64,000 nucleotides of DNA from Pseudomonas sp. GM79 (GTDB taxonomy: Bacteria > Pseudomonadota > Gammaproteobacteria > Pseudomonadales > Pseudomonadaceae). Location: the NCBI RefSeq assembly GCF_000282495.1, contig NZ_AKJE01000059.1, positions 31,769-95,768 of the forward strand, given 5' to 3'. Shown here piece after piece: positions 49,447 through 58,295 of this stretch (its first letter is position 1; each line of letters starts with the position of its first letter). Below the pieces are notes generated by a model. It did no database searches, had not been told where the DNA came from, and saw nothing but the letters and a program-made list of their open reading frames with translations. The position numbers and the translations under genes are program-made.

Positions 49447-50197
49447 ACTCTGTCTACTCGCTGCATTTATCAGCCCATTGGCCTGCGCGCAGGTGGTGAG
49501 CGTCGAAACCAACTCGCTGATGCGCTTGCCCAACACCACCAGTACCTTGCAACTGGAACGGCTGGAAGTCGCCGATTACGGGACTTTGCTGATTCCCTCG
49601 AACGTGACCGAAGTGACGGTCGGCGAGCTGCACCTGGGACGCGACGCGCGGATTGCCATTGTGCCGAGCGAACAAGCTCTGGCGTTGAAGGTCAACCGTG
49701 CCGAATTGGCCGAAGGCAGTCAGATCACTGCACGTGGCGCGCCGGGGACATACCTCAAGGCCGCTCGCTCCGGGCGTAATCTGGATTTGCAGATCAAAAC
49801 ATTGAACGCGCCGCAATTGTCGGTTGACGCTCGCGGTGGCGCGGGTGCTCCAGGTTTTGTCGGCCTTGATGGGGCTAATGGTCAAGCACCGGGTTGTACC
49901 TGGGGCCAGGCCGGTCGCGGCGCCGATGGCAGTAATGGCAGTGACGGCCAGCCGGGCGCACCAGGGGCGCTGGTTCGGCTGGAAGTGCCGCGTGATTACC
50001 CTGCGCAGCAGATCAAGGTCGAGATTGCGGGCGGGGAGGGTGGTACGGCAGGGCCCGGTGGAAAACCAGGGGCGGGCGGCAAGGCCAAGGGCTGTATCGT
50101 CTATAAAGCCGATGGCGGCAAGAGCGGCCGCCCCGGTGCCGACGGTCAGCCGGGGCCTGCGGGAGTGGCGGGTTCGGTGACGATTCAGCGGTTGTAA
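49439..50197 (+). CDS. Secreted collagen-like glycine-repeat protein
   Basis: 252 aa. Signal peptide 'MRKLCLLAAFISPLACA'. About 18-140 is a beta-type region with 'SLMRLPNTTSTLQLERLEVADYGTLLIPSNVTEVTVGELHLG', then Gly-x-y-type segments: 'GAGAPGFVGLDGANGQAPG', 'GADGSNGSDGQPGAPGA', 'GGEGGTAGPGGKPGAGG', and 'GKSGRPGADGQPGPAG'. Periplasmic or surface-exposed; role unknown. Start overlaps the DUF1145 gene, so the two are co-translated. A homologue neighbours this locus in P. aeruginosa (around PA1043), from memory. Confidence 0.8.
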   Translation: MRKLCLLAAFISPLACAQVVSVETNSLMRLPNTTSTLQLERLEVADYGTLLIPSNVTEVTVGELHLGRDARIAIVPSEQALALKVNRAELAEGSQITARGAPGTYLKAARSGRNLDLQIKTLNAPQLSVDARGGAGAPGFVGLDGANGQAPGCTWGQAGRGADGSNGSDGQPGAPGALVRLEVPRDYPAQQIKVEIAGGEGGTAGPGGKPGAGGKAKGCIVYKADGGKSGRPGADGQPGPAGVAGSVTIQRL

Positions 50198-50214
50198 TAA
50201 CGACCGAGAACCCC

Positions 50215-50346
50215 TGTGGCGAGGGAGCTTGCTCCCGCTGGGGCGCGAAGCGGCCCCAAAACCGGCGACCCTGTTCTTTCAGAATGAGCGCGGTGACTGG
50301 TTTACGACTGCTTCGCAGCCGAGCGGGAGCAAGCTCCCTCGCCACA
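50215..50346. repeat. REP pair of the TGTGGCGAGGGAGCTTGCTC type
   Basis: TGTGGCGAGGGAGCTTGCTC at 50215 and its inverse ending 50346, with about 80 bases between. Different type from the GCGGGCTTGCTCGCGA family; same type as 55703. Confidence 0.9.
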
Positions 50347-50360
50347 GAGACTTACACTTC

Positions 50361-50825
50361 TCAGAACATCGGCCGAGCCGCCGCAATCGCCACCAGCACC
50401 AACCCGACCACCAGATTAATCCCCACCAACCGCCGAATCTTACCCAGCACCGCCGCACCCGTCGGCCAGTCCTGAGCCGCCACCGCCGTGCGCAATTCCG
50501 GCAGCATCAGCGCCTGAATCCGGATAAACAGCGCCGTCATCACCACATACAATCCCATCATCACCTGCACATACCGCGGCGCCGCTTCAAACCCCGCGAA
50601 CTGCAGATGAATCATGCCCACGCCGCTGATCGGCAAAAGCACCACCGCGATCCAGACCCAGCGGAAAAAACCTTGAAACACTTCTACCCACAGCTTCAAC
50701 CGGGCAGGGCCTTCCAGCGTCTTCATCGCCGCAGGGCGCAAGACCATCCAGGCGAAAAACATGCCGCCGACCCACACCAGGGCAGCGATGACATGCAGGG
50801 TATAAACGATGCCAAAAGGTGTCAT
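50361..50825 (-). CDS. CopD-family membrane protein
   Basis: 154 aa, four membrane segments ('IVYTLHVIAALVWVGGMFFAWMVL', 'FFRWVWIAVVLLPISGVGMIHLQF', 'YVQVMMGLYVVMTALFIRIQ', 'LVGINLVVGLVLVAIAAARPM'). The opening 'LHVIAALVWVGGMFF' with its His is the CopD/haem-like DUF2269 signature. CopD-type proteins have been linked to copper import; that role is not shown here. Divergent from dinG. Confidence 0.78.
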   Translation of the reverse strand: MTPFGIVYTLHVIAALVWVGGMFFAWMVLRPAAMKTLEGPARLKLWVEVFQGFFRWVWIAVVLLPISGVGMIHLQFAGFEAAPRYVQVMMGLYVVMTALFIRIQALMLPELRTAVAAQDWPTGAAVLGKIRRLVGINLVVGLVLVAIAAARPMF

Positions 50826-50924
50826 TGAGGTACTCCGTTCTGCGCGGGATTGATTAGCGCGGTATGATAGCCGCCGATCCGAACCACTGAAAATTTATCC
50901 AGCATTTTTTGCGCCCGACAACCA

Positions 50925-53069
50925 ATGATCAGCACCGAACTCAAAACCACGATCCAGGGCGCCTATTCGCGTTTTCTCGAAGCCAAGAGCCTCAAGCCGC
51001 GCTACGGCCAACGCCTGATGATCGCCGAAATTGCCAAAGTCCTCGGTGACATCGACACCGACGACGAAGGCCGGCGCAGTGGCGACCCCGCGATTGTCGC
51101 GGTGGAAGCCGGCACCGGTACCGGCAAAACCGTGGCCTACAGCCTGGCGGCCATCCCTGCCGCGAAGGCCGCCGGCAAGCGTCTGGTGATCGCCACGGCC
51201 ACGGTGGCCCTGCAAGAGCAGATCGTCTACAAGGATTTGCCCGACCTGATGCGCAACAGCGGGCTGAATTTCAGCTTCGCCCTGGCCAAGGGGCGCGGGC
51301 GCTACATGTGCCTGTCCAAGCTGGACATGTTGCTCCAGGAAGGTCACGCGCAGACTGCCACCGCGCAGTTGTTCGAAGAAGAAGGCTTCAAGATCGAGGT
51401 CGATGAGGCCAGCCAGAAGCTGTTCACCAGCATGATCGAGAAGCTCGCCGGCAATAAGTGGGACGGCGATCGCGACAGTTGGTCGACGGCGCTGGAAGAC
51501 GCCGACTGGGCGCGCCTGACGACCGATCACAGTCAGTGCACCAACCGTCATTGCCCGAACTTCGGCCAGTGCGCCTTCTACAAGGCCCGCGAAGGCATGG
51601 GCAAAGTTGACGTGATTGTCACCAACCACGACATGGTCCTGGCCGACCTGGCCCTGGGCGGCGGTGCGGTTCTGCCCGACCCGCGTGACACCATCTACGT
51701 GTTCGACGAAGGCCATCACCTGCCGGACAAGGCCATCGGTCACTTCGCTCACTACACGCGTCTGCGTTCCACCGCCGACTGGCTGGAAACCACCGCCAAG
51801 AACCTCACCAAATTACTCGCCCAGCACCCGCTGCCGGGCGATCTGGGCAAGTTGATCGAGCAGGTTCCGGAGCTGGCCCGGGAGATCAAGACCCAGCAGC
51901 AGTTCATGTTCAGCGCCTGTGAGCAAGCCGCCGACTTCAAGCCCGGCGAAGACGTCGAAGGTCGTGAGCGGCCACGTCACCGTTTTGTTGGCGGGGTGAT
52001 TCCCGAGCACATGCGCGAAATGGGCATCGAGCTGAAGAAGGGCTTTGCCCGCCTGACCGACCTGTTCACCCGGCTCACCGACCTGCTCAAGGAAGGCATG
52101 GATGGCGAGGTCAACATCGGCATCGCCAGTAACCAGGCCGAAGAGTGGTATCCACTGTTCGGCAGCCTGTTGTCGCGCTCTTCGGGCAACTGGGAGCTGT
52201 GGACCGCTTTCACCGTCGAAGACCCGGAAGACAACCCGCCCATGGCCCGTTGGCTGACCCTGGCCGAAAGCGGTTCGCTGTTCGACATCGAGGTCAATGC
52301 CAGCCCGATCCTCGCGGCGGATATGCTCCGGCGCAATCTGTGGAACGTGGCTTACGGGGCGCTGGTCACATCGGCGACCCTGACCGCTCTCGGCACTTTC
52401 GACCGCTTCCGCATGCGTGCCGGTCTGCCTAAAACAGCCGTGACCGCCGTGGTCCCGAGCCCGTTTCATCACGCCGATGCCGGTGTGTTGCGGGTGCCGG
52501 ACCTCAAAGCCGACCCGCGTGATGCGCCGGCTCACACCGCCGCGATCATCCGCGACCTGCCGCAACTGGTAGAAGGTTCACGCGGCACCCTGGTGCTGTT
52601 CTCCTCACGCAAACAGATGCAGGACGTGTTCGATGGTCTGGACCGCGACTGGCGCAAGCAAGTGTTCATTCAAGGCAACCTGTCGAAGCAGGAAACCCTG
52701 AATAAGCACAAGGCGCGGGTTGATGGCGGGGATTCCAGCGTGTTGTTCGGCCTGGCGAGTTTCGCCGAAGGCGTGGATTTGCCCGGTGCTTACTGCGAGC
52801 ACGTGGTGATCGCCAAGATTCCGTTCTCGGTGCCCGACGATCCAGTCGAAGCGGCGCTGGCGGAATGGATCGAGGCTCGCGGTGGCAATCCGTTCATGGA
52901 AATCTCCGTGCCGGACGCCTCGCTGAAGCTGGTCCAGGCTTGCGGGCGCCTACTGCGGACCGAAGAAGACCGCGGCACCATCACCTTGCTCGACCGTCGT
53001 CTGGTCACACAACGCTACGGCAAAGCTATTCTCAATGCACTGCCACCATTTCGTCGTGAAATTTCCTGA
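50925..53069 (+). CDS. dinG: ATP-dependent DNA helicase DinG
   Basis: 714 aa, XPD-like superfamily 2 helicase. Walker A 'EAGTGTGKTVAYSLA', Fe-S cysteines in 'RYMCLSK' and 'CTNRHCPNFGQCAFYK', DEAH-like 'FDEGHHLPDKA', and motif VI 'ACGRLLRTEEDRG'. It unwinds 5' to 3' and removes R-loops at replication-transcription conflicts. In E. coli it is SOS-induced; I find no LexA box in the gap upstream here. The Shine-Dalgarno is weak. Confidence 0.95.
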   Translation: MISTELKTTIQGAYSRFLEAKSLKPRYGQRLMIAEIAKVLGDIDTDDEGRRSGDPAIVAVEAGTGTGKTVAYSLAAIPAAKAAGKRLVIATATVALQEQIVYKDLPDLMRNSGLNFSFALAKGRGRYMCLSKLDMLLQEGHAQTATAQLFEEEGFKIEVDEASQKLFTSMIEKLAGNKWDGDRDSWSTALEDADWARLTTDHSQCTNRHCPNFGQCAFYKAREGMGKVDVIVTNHDMVLADLALGGGAVLPDPRDTIYVFDEGHHLPDKAIGHFAHYTRLRSTADWLETTAKNLTKLLAQHPLPGDLGKLIEQVPELAREIKTQQQFMFSACEQAADFKPGEDVEGRERPRHRFVGGVIPEHMREMGIELKKGFARLTDLFTRLTDLLKEGMDGEVNIGIASNQAEEWYPLFGSLLSRSSGNWELWTAFTVEDPEDNPPMARWLTLAESGSLFDIEVNASPILAADMLRRNLWNVAYGALVTSATLTALGTFDRFRMRAGLPKTAVTAVVPSPFHHADAGVLRVPDLKADPRDAPAHTAAIIRDLPQLVEGSRGTLVLFSSRKQMQDVFDGLDRDWRKQVFIQGNLSKQETLNKHKARVDGGDSSVLFGLASFAEGVDLPGAYCEHVVIAKIPFSVPDDPVEAALAEWIEARGGNPFMEISVPDASLKLVQACGRLLRTEEDRGTITLLDRRLVTQRYGKAILNALPPFRREIS

Positions 53070-53165
53070 TGCACCGGTGGGCAAATAAGCCCACCGCGTT
53101 GTCTACCTCACTGCCACCGCTTTTCCACTGGCCCATTGATGGTCGCTTGGGAGATCCACGTTCCT

Positions 53166-55688
53166 ATGATTCGCCGCTCGTTGCCCGCCGTTTTTGCCTT
53201 GATGTTCGCAGCCCCTTTGCTGGCGGCCCCTGCCGGCCAGCAGACGCTGTTCAACTTTGTGCGTCCCGCCGATGTGGTTCAGGTGGCGACCCAGGACGCC
53301 AGCCTGCCGCAATCCAACGCGGAGCAAACGGCCGAAGGCGAAGTGCTGCGCCGCGTGACCTTCAACCCGGTCGCCCAGCCGACGTTGCGTCTTACGCCGC
53401 AGACCGGTGCCTGGGACTGGTCGCAGTCGGGTGTCATGAGCCTGCGGATCCAGAGCGCGATGAACTGGGCCGTGACCCTGTACGTGAAAATCCAGAGCAA
53501 CGACGGCAAGACCCTGGTCAGCCGTGTCGATCTGCCGGCCGGCCCGGCGCAAACCCTGCTGGTACCACTGCAGCCGAGTACACCGTTGAGCCAGGGTATG
53601 AAAGCCGGTCCGCCGATGCCAATGACCTTCGAGGGGCAGCGTGTATTGCTGGCCGACAGCACCGGAGAGCTGGATCGCAGCCAAGTGGTGTCAGTCACCT
53701 TGTCGATGGATCAGCCCAAAGTCGCCCAAAGCATCCTGCTCGAGCGCTTCGGCGTGCAGGATGGCGAGGCTGTCACCAAGGCCGCTTATGGCGGTCTGGT
53801 GGACGCCTACGGCCAATCGACCCGGGCCAAATGGCCGGAGAAGGTCAGCAGCGACGAGCAACTGAAATCCGCTGCGGCCAAAGAACAGCAACAACTGAAA
53901 AGCTGGCTGGCCGAGCGTGAGAAGCAGTCCCTGGACAAGTTCGGCGGCTGGACCAAAGGCCCTGCGTTCAAGGCCAGCGGCTTTTTCCGCACCGAAAAGC
54001 GTGATGGCCGCTGGTACCTGGTGACCCCCGAAGGGCATCCGTTCTATTCCCTCGGCGTCAACAGCGTGACCCCGGGCGCAAACCAGACCTACGTCGCCGG
54101 TCGTGAGTGGATGTTCGAGTCCCTGCCCAAACCCGACGAGCCCCTTGCCAGCTACTATGGCGAAGGCGACAACCGTGGCGGCAATGGCGCCGATCAGGGC
54201 CGAGCCTACAATGCCGGGCGCTGGTACGATTTCTATGGCGCCAACCTGCAGCGTCTGTATGGCGAGCCTTGTGCATCGGGCCGCGACACCAAGGCCGGTG
54301 TCGCCGAAGCGGCCAAGGCCGATGCGGCCGAGGCGATGACCGATAAGGCTGCCGAGCAATCAGCCGCTCCTGCGGCGACCGAATCCGTGGCTGGTGTTGC
54401 CGAAGCGGCCAAGGCTGGCGCCGTTGAAGCGTCAGTCGAAAAAGCGGCCGGGCAAACGGCCGCCGAACCCTGCAAAGTGGTTTTCGACGAAAAACGCTGG
54501 GCCAGCCACACCCTCGATCGCCTGCAAGCCTGGGGTTTCAATACCATTGGCAACTGGAGCGCACCGGTGTTTGGCAACGCTGACCGAGTGCCATACACCC
54601 TGCCGCTGTCGATCGTCGGCGATTACGCCAGCATCAGCACCGGCACCGATTGGTGGGGCGGCATGCCTGATCCGTTCGATCCGCGTTTCGCCATGGCCAC
54701 CGAACGCGCCGTGGCCATCGCCGCCCGCGACCATCGCGACGATCCTTGGCTGATCGGTTACTTCGCTGACAACGAACTGGCCTGGGCCGGTCCCGGCGAT
54801 GACCCGAAGGCCCGTTACGCGCTGGCCTACGGCACCTTGAAAATGACCACCGATGTGCCGGCCAAACGTGCCTTCCTCAAACAACTGCGTGACAAGTACC
54901 GCAACCAGGCGGGCCTTTCCAAGGCATGGGGTATTGATCTGCCGGCCTGGGAATTGATGGAAGACCCGGGCTTCGTGCCGCCGCAGCCGAGCGCCGAGTA
55001 CCCGGAAATCGAAGCCGACTTCAAATACTTCCAGAAAGTGTTCGCAGACACGTACTTCAAAACCGTCTCTGACTCGCTCAAGTGGCATGCGCCGAACCAG
55101 TTGTTACTGGGCGGCCGTTTTGCCGTCAGCACCCCTGAAGCCGTTGAGTCCTGCGCGCAATACTGCGACGTGCTGAGCTTCAATATGTACACCCTGCAAC
55201 CCCAGGACGGTTACGACTTCGCCAGACTGCGCAGCCTGGACAAGCCGGTACTGATCACCGAATTCAACTTCGGATCGGCGGATCGCGGCCCGTTCTGGGG
55301 TGGCGTGACACAACTGGCGAAAGAAGAAGACCGCGGCCCGGCCTACGCCAATTTCCTCAAACAGGCGATGAGCGAACCGTCGATTGTCGGGGTGCATTGG
55401 TTCCAGTACCTCGATCAACCGGTGACGGGTCGCCTGCTGGACGGCGAGAACGGTCACTTCGGGCTGGTGGGTATTACTGACCTGCCGTTCCAGGGCTTTG
55501 TCGACACGGTGCGCAAAAGCAATGTGCAGACTGTCGATCAACTCGGCAAAGAGGCCGAGAAGGCCAGGGCCGAGGCGGAAAAAGCCACCGGGAACCATGA
55601 AGGCGAGGGCGGCAAGCAAGGCGCTGCTGGCAAAGGTGCGGAGCACGGTACCGGCCATGCGGGTGGGCATTCGGGCAATGGTCATTAA
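53166..55688 (+). CDS. GH50-like secreted hydrolase with Ala-rich insert
   Basis: 840 aa. Signal peptide 'MIRRSLPAVFALMFAAPLLA'. A beta N-domain (about 30-240) precedes a TIM-barrel hydrolase resembling beta-agarases: 'FYSLGVNSVTPGANQTYV', 'RWASHTLDRLQAWGFNTIGNW', acid/base Glu537 in 'GYFADNELAWAG', nucleophile Glu699 in 'PVLITEFNFGSADRG'. Between about 376 and 437 lies an Ala/Glu/Lys-rich insert holding two repeats that start 'AGVAEAAKA'. The C-terminus is Gly/His-rich. Substrate unknown; agar is unlikely for this host, an exopolysaccharide is more plausible. GGGAGATCC lies about ten bases before the ATG. Confidence 0.8.
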   Translation: MIRRSLPAVFALMFAAPLLAAPAGQQTLFNFVRPADVVQVATQDASLPQSNAEQTAEGEVLRRVTFNPVAQPTLRLTPQTGAWDWSQSGVMSLRIQSAMNWAVTLYVKIQSNDGKTLVSRVDLPAGPAQTLLVPLQPSTPLSQGMKAGPPMPMTFEGQRVLLADSTGELDRSQVVSVTLSMDQPKVAQSILLERFGVQDGEAVTKAAYGGLVDAYGQSTRAKWPEKVSSDEQLKSAAAKEQQQLKSWLAEREKQSLDKFGGWTKGPAFKASGFFRTEKRDGRWYLVTPEGHPFYSLGVNSVTPGANQTYVAGREWMFESLPKPDEPLASYYGEGDNRGGNGADQGRAYNAGRWYDFYGANLQRLYGEPCASGRDTKAGVAEAAKADAAEAMTDKAAEQSAAPAATESVAGVAEAAKAGAVEASVEKAAGQTAAEPCKVVFDEKRWASHTLDRLQAWGFNTIGNWSAPVFGNADRVPYTLPLSIVGDYASISTGTDWWGGMPDPFDPRFAMATERAVAIAARDHRDDPWLIGYFADNELAWAGPGDDPKARYALAYGTLKMTTDVPAKRAFLKQLRDKYRNQAGLSKAWGIDLPAWELMEDPGFVPPQPSAEYPEIEADFKYFQKVFADTYFKTVSDSLKWHAPNQLLLGGRFAVSTPEAVESCAQYCDVLSFNMYTLQPQDGYDFARLRSLDKPVLITEFNFGSADRGPFWGGVTQLAKEEDRGPAYANFLKQAMSEPSIVGVHWFQYLDQPVTGRLLDGENGHFGLVGITDLPFQGFVDTVRKSNVQTVDQLGKEAEKARAEAEKATGNHEGEGGKQGAAGKGAEHGTGHAGGHSGNGH

Positions 55689-55702
55689 GCACTGAGATCC
55701 CC

Positions 55703-55801
55703 TGTGGCGAGGGAGCTTGCTCCCGTTGGACTGCGCAGCAGTCCCATTCTGGGAATAGGGGGTCGCTCCGCGCCCCAACGGGAGCAAGCTCCCTCGCCAC
55801 A
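55703..55801. repeat. REP pair of the TGTGGCGAGGGAGCTTGCTC type
   Basis: TGTGGCGAGGGAGCTTGCTC at the left and GAGCAAGCTCCCTCGCCACA at the right; about 55 bases between. Directly after the hydrolase stop. Confidence 0.92.
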
Positions 55802-55915
55802 GAGGCTCCTGATTAATTCCATGGGCGACCGCCCGGCCCGACCCTGTTCCCAAATCCCTCAAGGGCTGGAACAATGCGGGCCACTTTATAGAGCGTTTAT
55901 CCGGGAGAGTTGTGG

Positions 55916-57061
55916 GTGCAGATTCAGGGTCATTACGAGCTTAAGTTCGAAGCGGTGCGCGAAGCTTTTGCAGCGCTGTTCGACGATCCTCAGGAGCGTG
56001 GCGCGGCGTTGTGCATCCGCATTGGCGGGGAAACCGTTCTCGACCTCTGGGGGGGGACCGCCGACAAGGACGGCACCGAAGCCTGGCACAGCGACACCAT
56101 TGCCAACCTGTTTTCCTGCACCAAGACCTTCACCGCCGTGACCGCGCTGCAACTGGTGGCCGAAGGCAAGCTGCAACTGGATGCTCCAGTCGCTCGCTAC
56201 TGGCCCGAGTTCGCTGCCGCCGGCAAAGAGTCCGTGACCCTGCGCCACTTGCTCTGCCATCAGGCCGGCCTGCCGGCCCTGCGCGAATTGCTGGCGCCAG
56301 AAGCACTTTACGACTGGCAGACCATGGTCGATGCCCTGGCCGCCGAAGCACCATGGTGGACGCCGGGTCAAGGTCACGGTTATGCGGCGATCACCTATGG
56401 CTGGCTGGTCGGTGAGTTGCTGCGTCGCGCCGACGGTCGTGGGCCGGGCGAGTCCATTGTGGCGCGGGTCGCGAAGCCTTTGGGGCTGGACTTCCACGTC
56501 GGCCTCGCCGACAAAGAGTTCCATCGCGTGGCGCACATTGCCCGCAGCAAAGGCAACCTCGGCGATGCCGCAGCCCAGCGCTTGCTGCAAGTGACGATGC
56601 GCGAGCCTACGGCCATGAGCACGCGGGCCTTCACCAACCCGCCGTCTATAATGACTAGCACCAACAAACCGGAATGGCGGCGCATGCAGCAGCCGGCCGC
56701 CAATGGCCACGGCAATGCCCGCAGCCTGGCCGGGTTCTACGCCGGTTTGCTCGACGGCAGCCTGCTGGAAAGCGAAATGCTCGACGAGCTGACCCGCGAG
56801 CACAGCGTCGGCGAAGACAAGACTTTACTGACCCGGACCCGCTTCGGCCTGGGTTGCATGCTCGATCAACCGGACGTACCCAACGCCACCTATGGCCTCG
56901 GCCCACGGGCGTTCGGTCACCCGGGCGCTGGCGGTTCCATCGGTTTTGCTGACCCGGAATACGATGTGGCCTTCGGCTTTGTGACAAATACCCTGGGGCC
57001 GTACGTCTTGATGGATCCACGAGCGCAAAAGCTTGTGCGAGTACTGGCCACTTGTCTGTAA
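55916..57061 (+). CDS. Beta-lactamase-like serine hydrolase (EstB type)
   Basis: 381 aa. S-x-x-K in 'NLFSCTKTFTAVTAL' (nucleophile Ser, Lys general base), Y-x-x motif 'GYAAITYGWLVGELL', and the KTG-type box replaced by 'HPGAGGSIGFADPEYDV'. That is the pattern of class C beta-lactamase-like esterases (EstB/carboxylesterase VIII). Likely a cytoplasmic esterase; no signal peptide. GTG at 55916 is preferred because of GGGAGAG six bases upstream; a TTG two codons earlier is possible. Confidence 0.85.
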   Translation: MQIQGHYELKFEAVREAFAALFDDPQERGAALCIRIGGETVLDLWGGTADKDGTEAWHSDTIANLFSCTKTFTAVTALQLVAEGKLQLDAPVARYWPEFAAAGKESVTLRHLLCHQAGLPALRELLAPEALYDWQTMVDALAAEAPWWTPGQGHGYAAITYGWLVGELLRRADGRGPGESIVARVAKPLGLDFHVGLADKEFHRVAHIARSKGNLGDAAAQRLLQVTMREPTAMSTRAFTNPPSIMTSTNKPEWRRMQQPAANGHGNARSLAGFYAGLLDGSLLESEMLDELTREHSVGEDKTLLTRTRFGLGCMLDQPDVPNATYGLGPRAFGHPGAGGSIGFADPEYDVAFGFVTNTLGPYVLMDPRAQKLVRVLATCL

Positions 57062-57173
57062 ATCACGCTTAAGGGGGCCAGGGCCGGAACCCGAAAGCCT
57101 TTGTGGTTTCAAAGCGCTGTTTATCCGGGCTAACCCGGTCTGATTCTTCATTACTTCATTTTGTGGATATCCA

Positions 57174-58271
57174 ATGTCATCCAATAAAACTCTCGCCCTG
57201 GCCCTGTGCTTCGCTATCACCGGTTGCGCACAAACCCCACAAAATGACGCAGACGGCGGCAGCTGGTGGCCGTTCGGTTCATCCGACAAGGTTGCGACCA
57301 AAGAACCGGCCCCGGCCCCGCTGAAACCTGCTGCAACAGCCCCCGTCGCCAAGGCTGACAGTGCATCCCCTTGGTACTGGCCGTTCGGTTCCGATGATGC
57401 TGCCGACAAAGTGGCCAAACCGGACGTGAAACCAGACGTTAAACCTGAAGCCAAGCCGGCCGTTGCAGCCAAGGCTGAAGCCGATGCCGGTGGCAACTGG
57501 TGGTGGCCGTTCGGCGGCAAGGAGCAAAGCACCGCCAAGGCCGTGCCGATGCCCGACCCGAAAGTCACCCAGGCCTGGCTCGACGACTACGAACCGCGTC
57601 TGCGCGAGGCGATCAAGGACAGCAATCTGAAACTCGAGCGCCGTGAAAACGTGCTGGTCGTCACTGCGCCGGTAGAAGGCTCGTTCAACCCTGACCGTCC
57701 GGCCATGCTGCTGCCGGTGACCCTCGGCCCGTTCACCCGTGTCGCGAAAATCCTCGAAGTCGATCCAAAGACAGCCGTGCTGGTACTCGGTCACAGTGAT
57801 ACGTCGGGCGCCGCTCCGGCCAACGTGAAGCTGAGCCAGGAGCGCGCCCAGTCGGTGGCGGCGATCTTCCGTCTCAGCGGTCTGCAGCGTGATCGCCTGA
57901 TGCTGCGTGGCATGGGTGGTGAGGCTCCGCGCGCCGCCAACGACAGTTCTGAAGGTCGTGCCTTGAACCGTCGCGTCGAGCTGTTGGTGACGCCGGCAAA
58001 CACCATGGTCGCGTTGCTGAGCAAGTACAACATGCCGGCTCCTGCACCAGTGAAAACCATGGTCGCTGCGCAAGACATCAAGCCAGTGGCCAAGCCTGTG
58101 ACCCCGGCGCCTGCTGCGAAGAAAGCGGCTGTGCCGGCGACGAAAAAGGCTCCGGCCAAGAAAGCGGCTGCCAAGGCTCCAGCCAAAAAAGCCGTGGTGA
58201 AAAAGACTGCGCCGGCCAAAGCCGCTGTCGACACCAAGAAAGTCGCTGTCGCCGATGACACAAAGAAGTGA
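57174..58271 (+). CDS. OmpA-family lipoprotein with WWPFG repeats and a basic Lys/Ala tail
   Basis: 365 aa. Lipobox 'FAITGC' (Cys about 18). Residues 30-115 hold three WPFG repeats ('SWWPFGSSD', 'PWYWPFGSDD', 'NWWWPFGGKE') spaced by Pro/Ala/Lys linkers. An OmpA-type domain follows (about 130-280: 'VLVLGHSDTSGAAPANVKLSQERAQSVAAIF', 'NRRVELLV'), then a 75-residue tail of 'KKAPAKKAAAKAPAKKAVVKK', like AlgP or histone H1. Corresponds to PA1048 by order (before pdxH). The tail could bind anionic surface polymer or nucleic acid. Confidence 0.85.
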   Translation: MSSNKTLALALCFAITGCAQTPQNDADGGSWWPFGSSDKVATKEPAPAPLKPAATAPVAKADSASPWYWPFGSDDAADKVAKPDVKPDVKPEAKPAVAAKAEADAGGNWWWPFGGKEQSTAKAVPMPDPKVTQAWLDDYEPRLREAIKDSNLKLERRENVLVVTAPVEGSFNPDRPAMLLPVTLGPFTRVAKILEVDPKTAVLVLGHSDTSGAAPANVKLSQERAQSVAAIFRLSGLQRDRLMLRGMGGEAPRAANDSSEGRALNRRVELLVTPANTMVALLSKYNMPAPAPVKTMVAAQDIKPVAKPVTPAPAAKKAAVPATKKAPAKKAAAKAPAKKAVVKKTAPAKAAVDTKKVAVADDTKK

Positions 58272-58295
58272 TTCGTTAACCAAAAGGAATGCGCC

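Noticed and set aside
50361..53069. LexA box before dinG
   Set aside because: I looked for CTGT-N8-ACAG or one-mismatch variants in 50826-50924 and found none; SOS control of dinG is not supported here.
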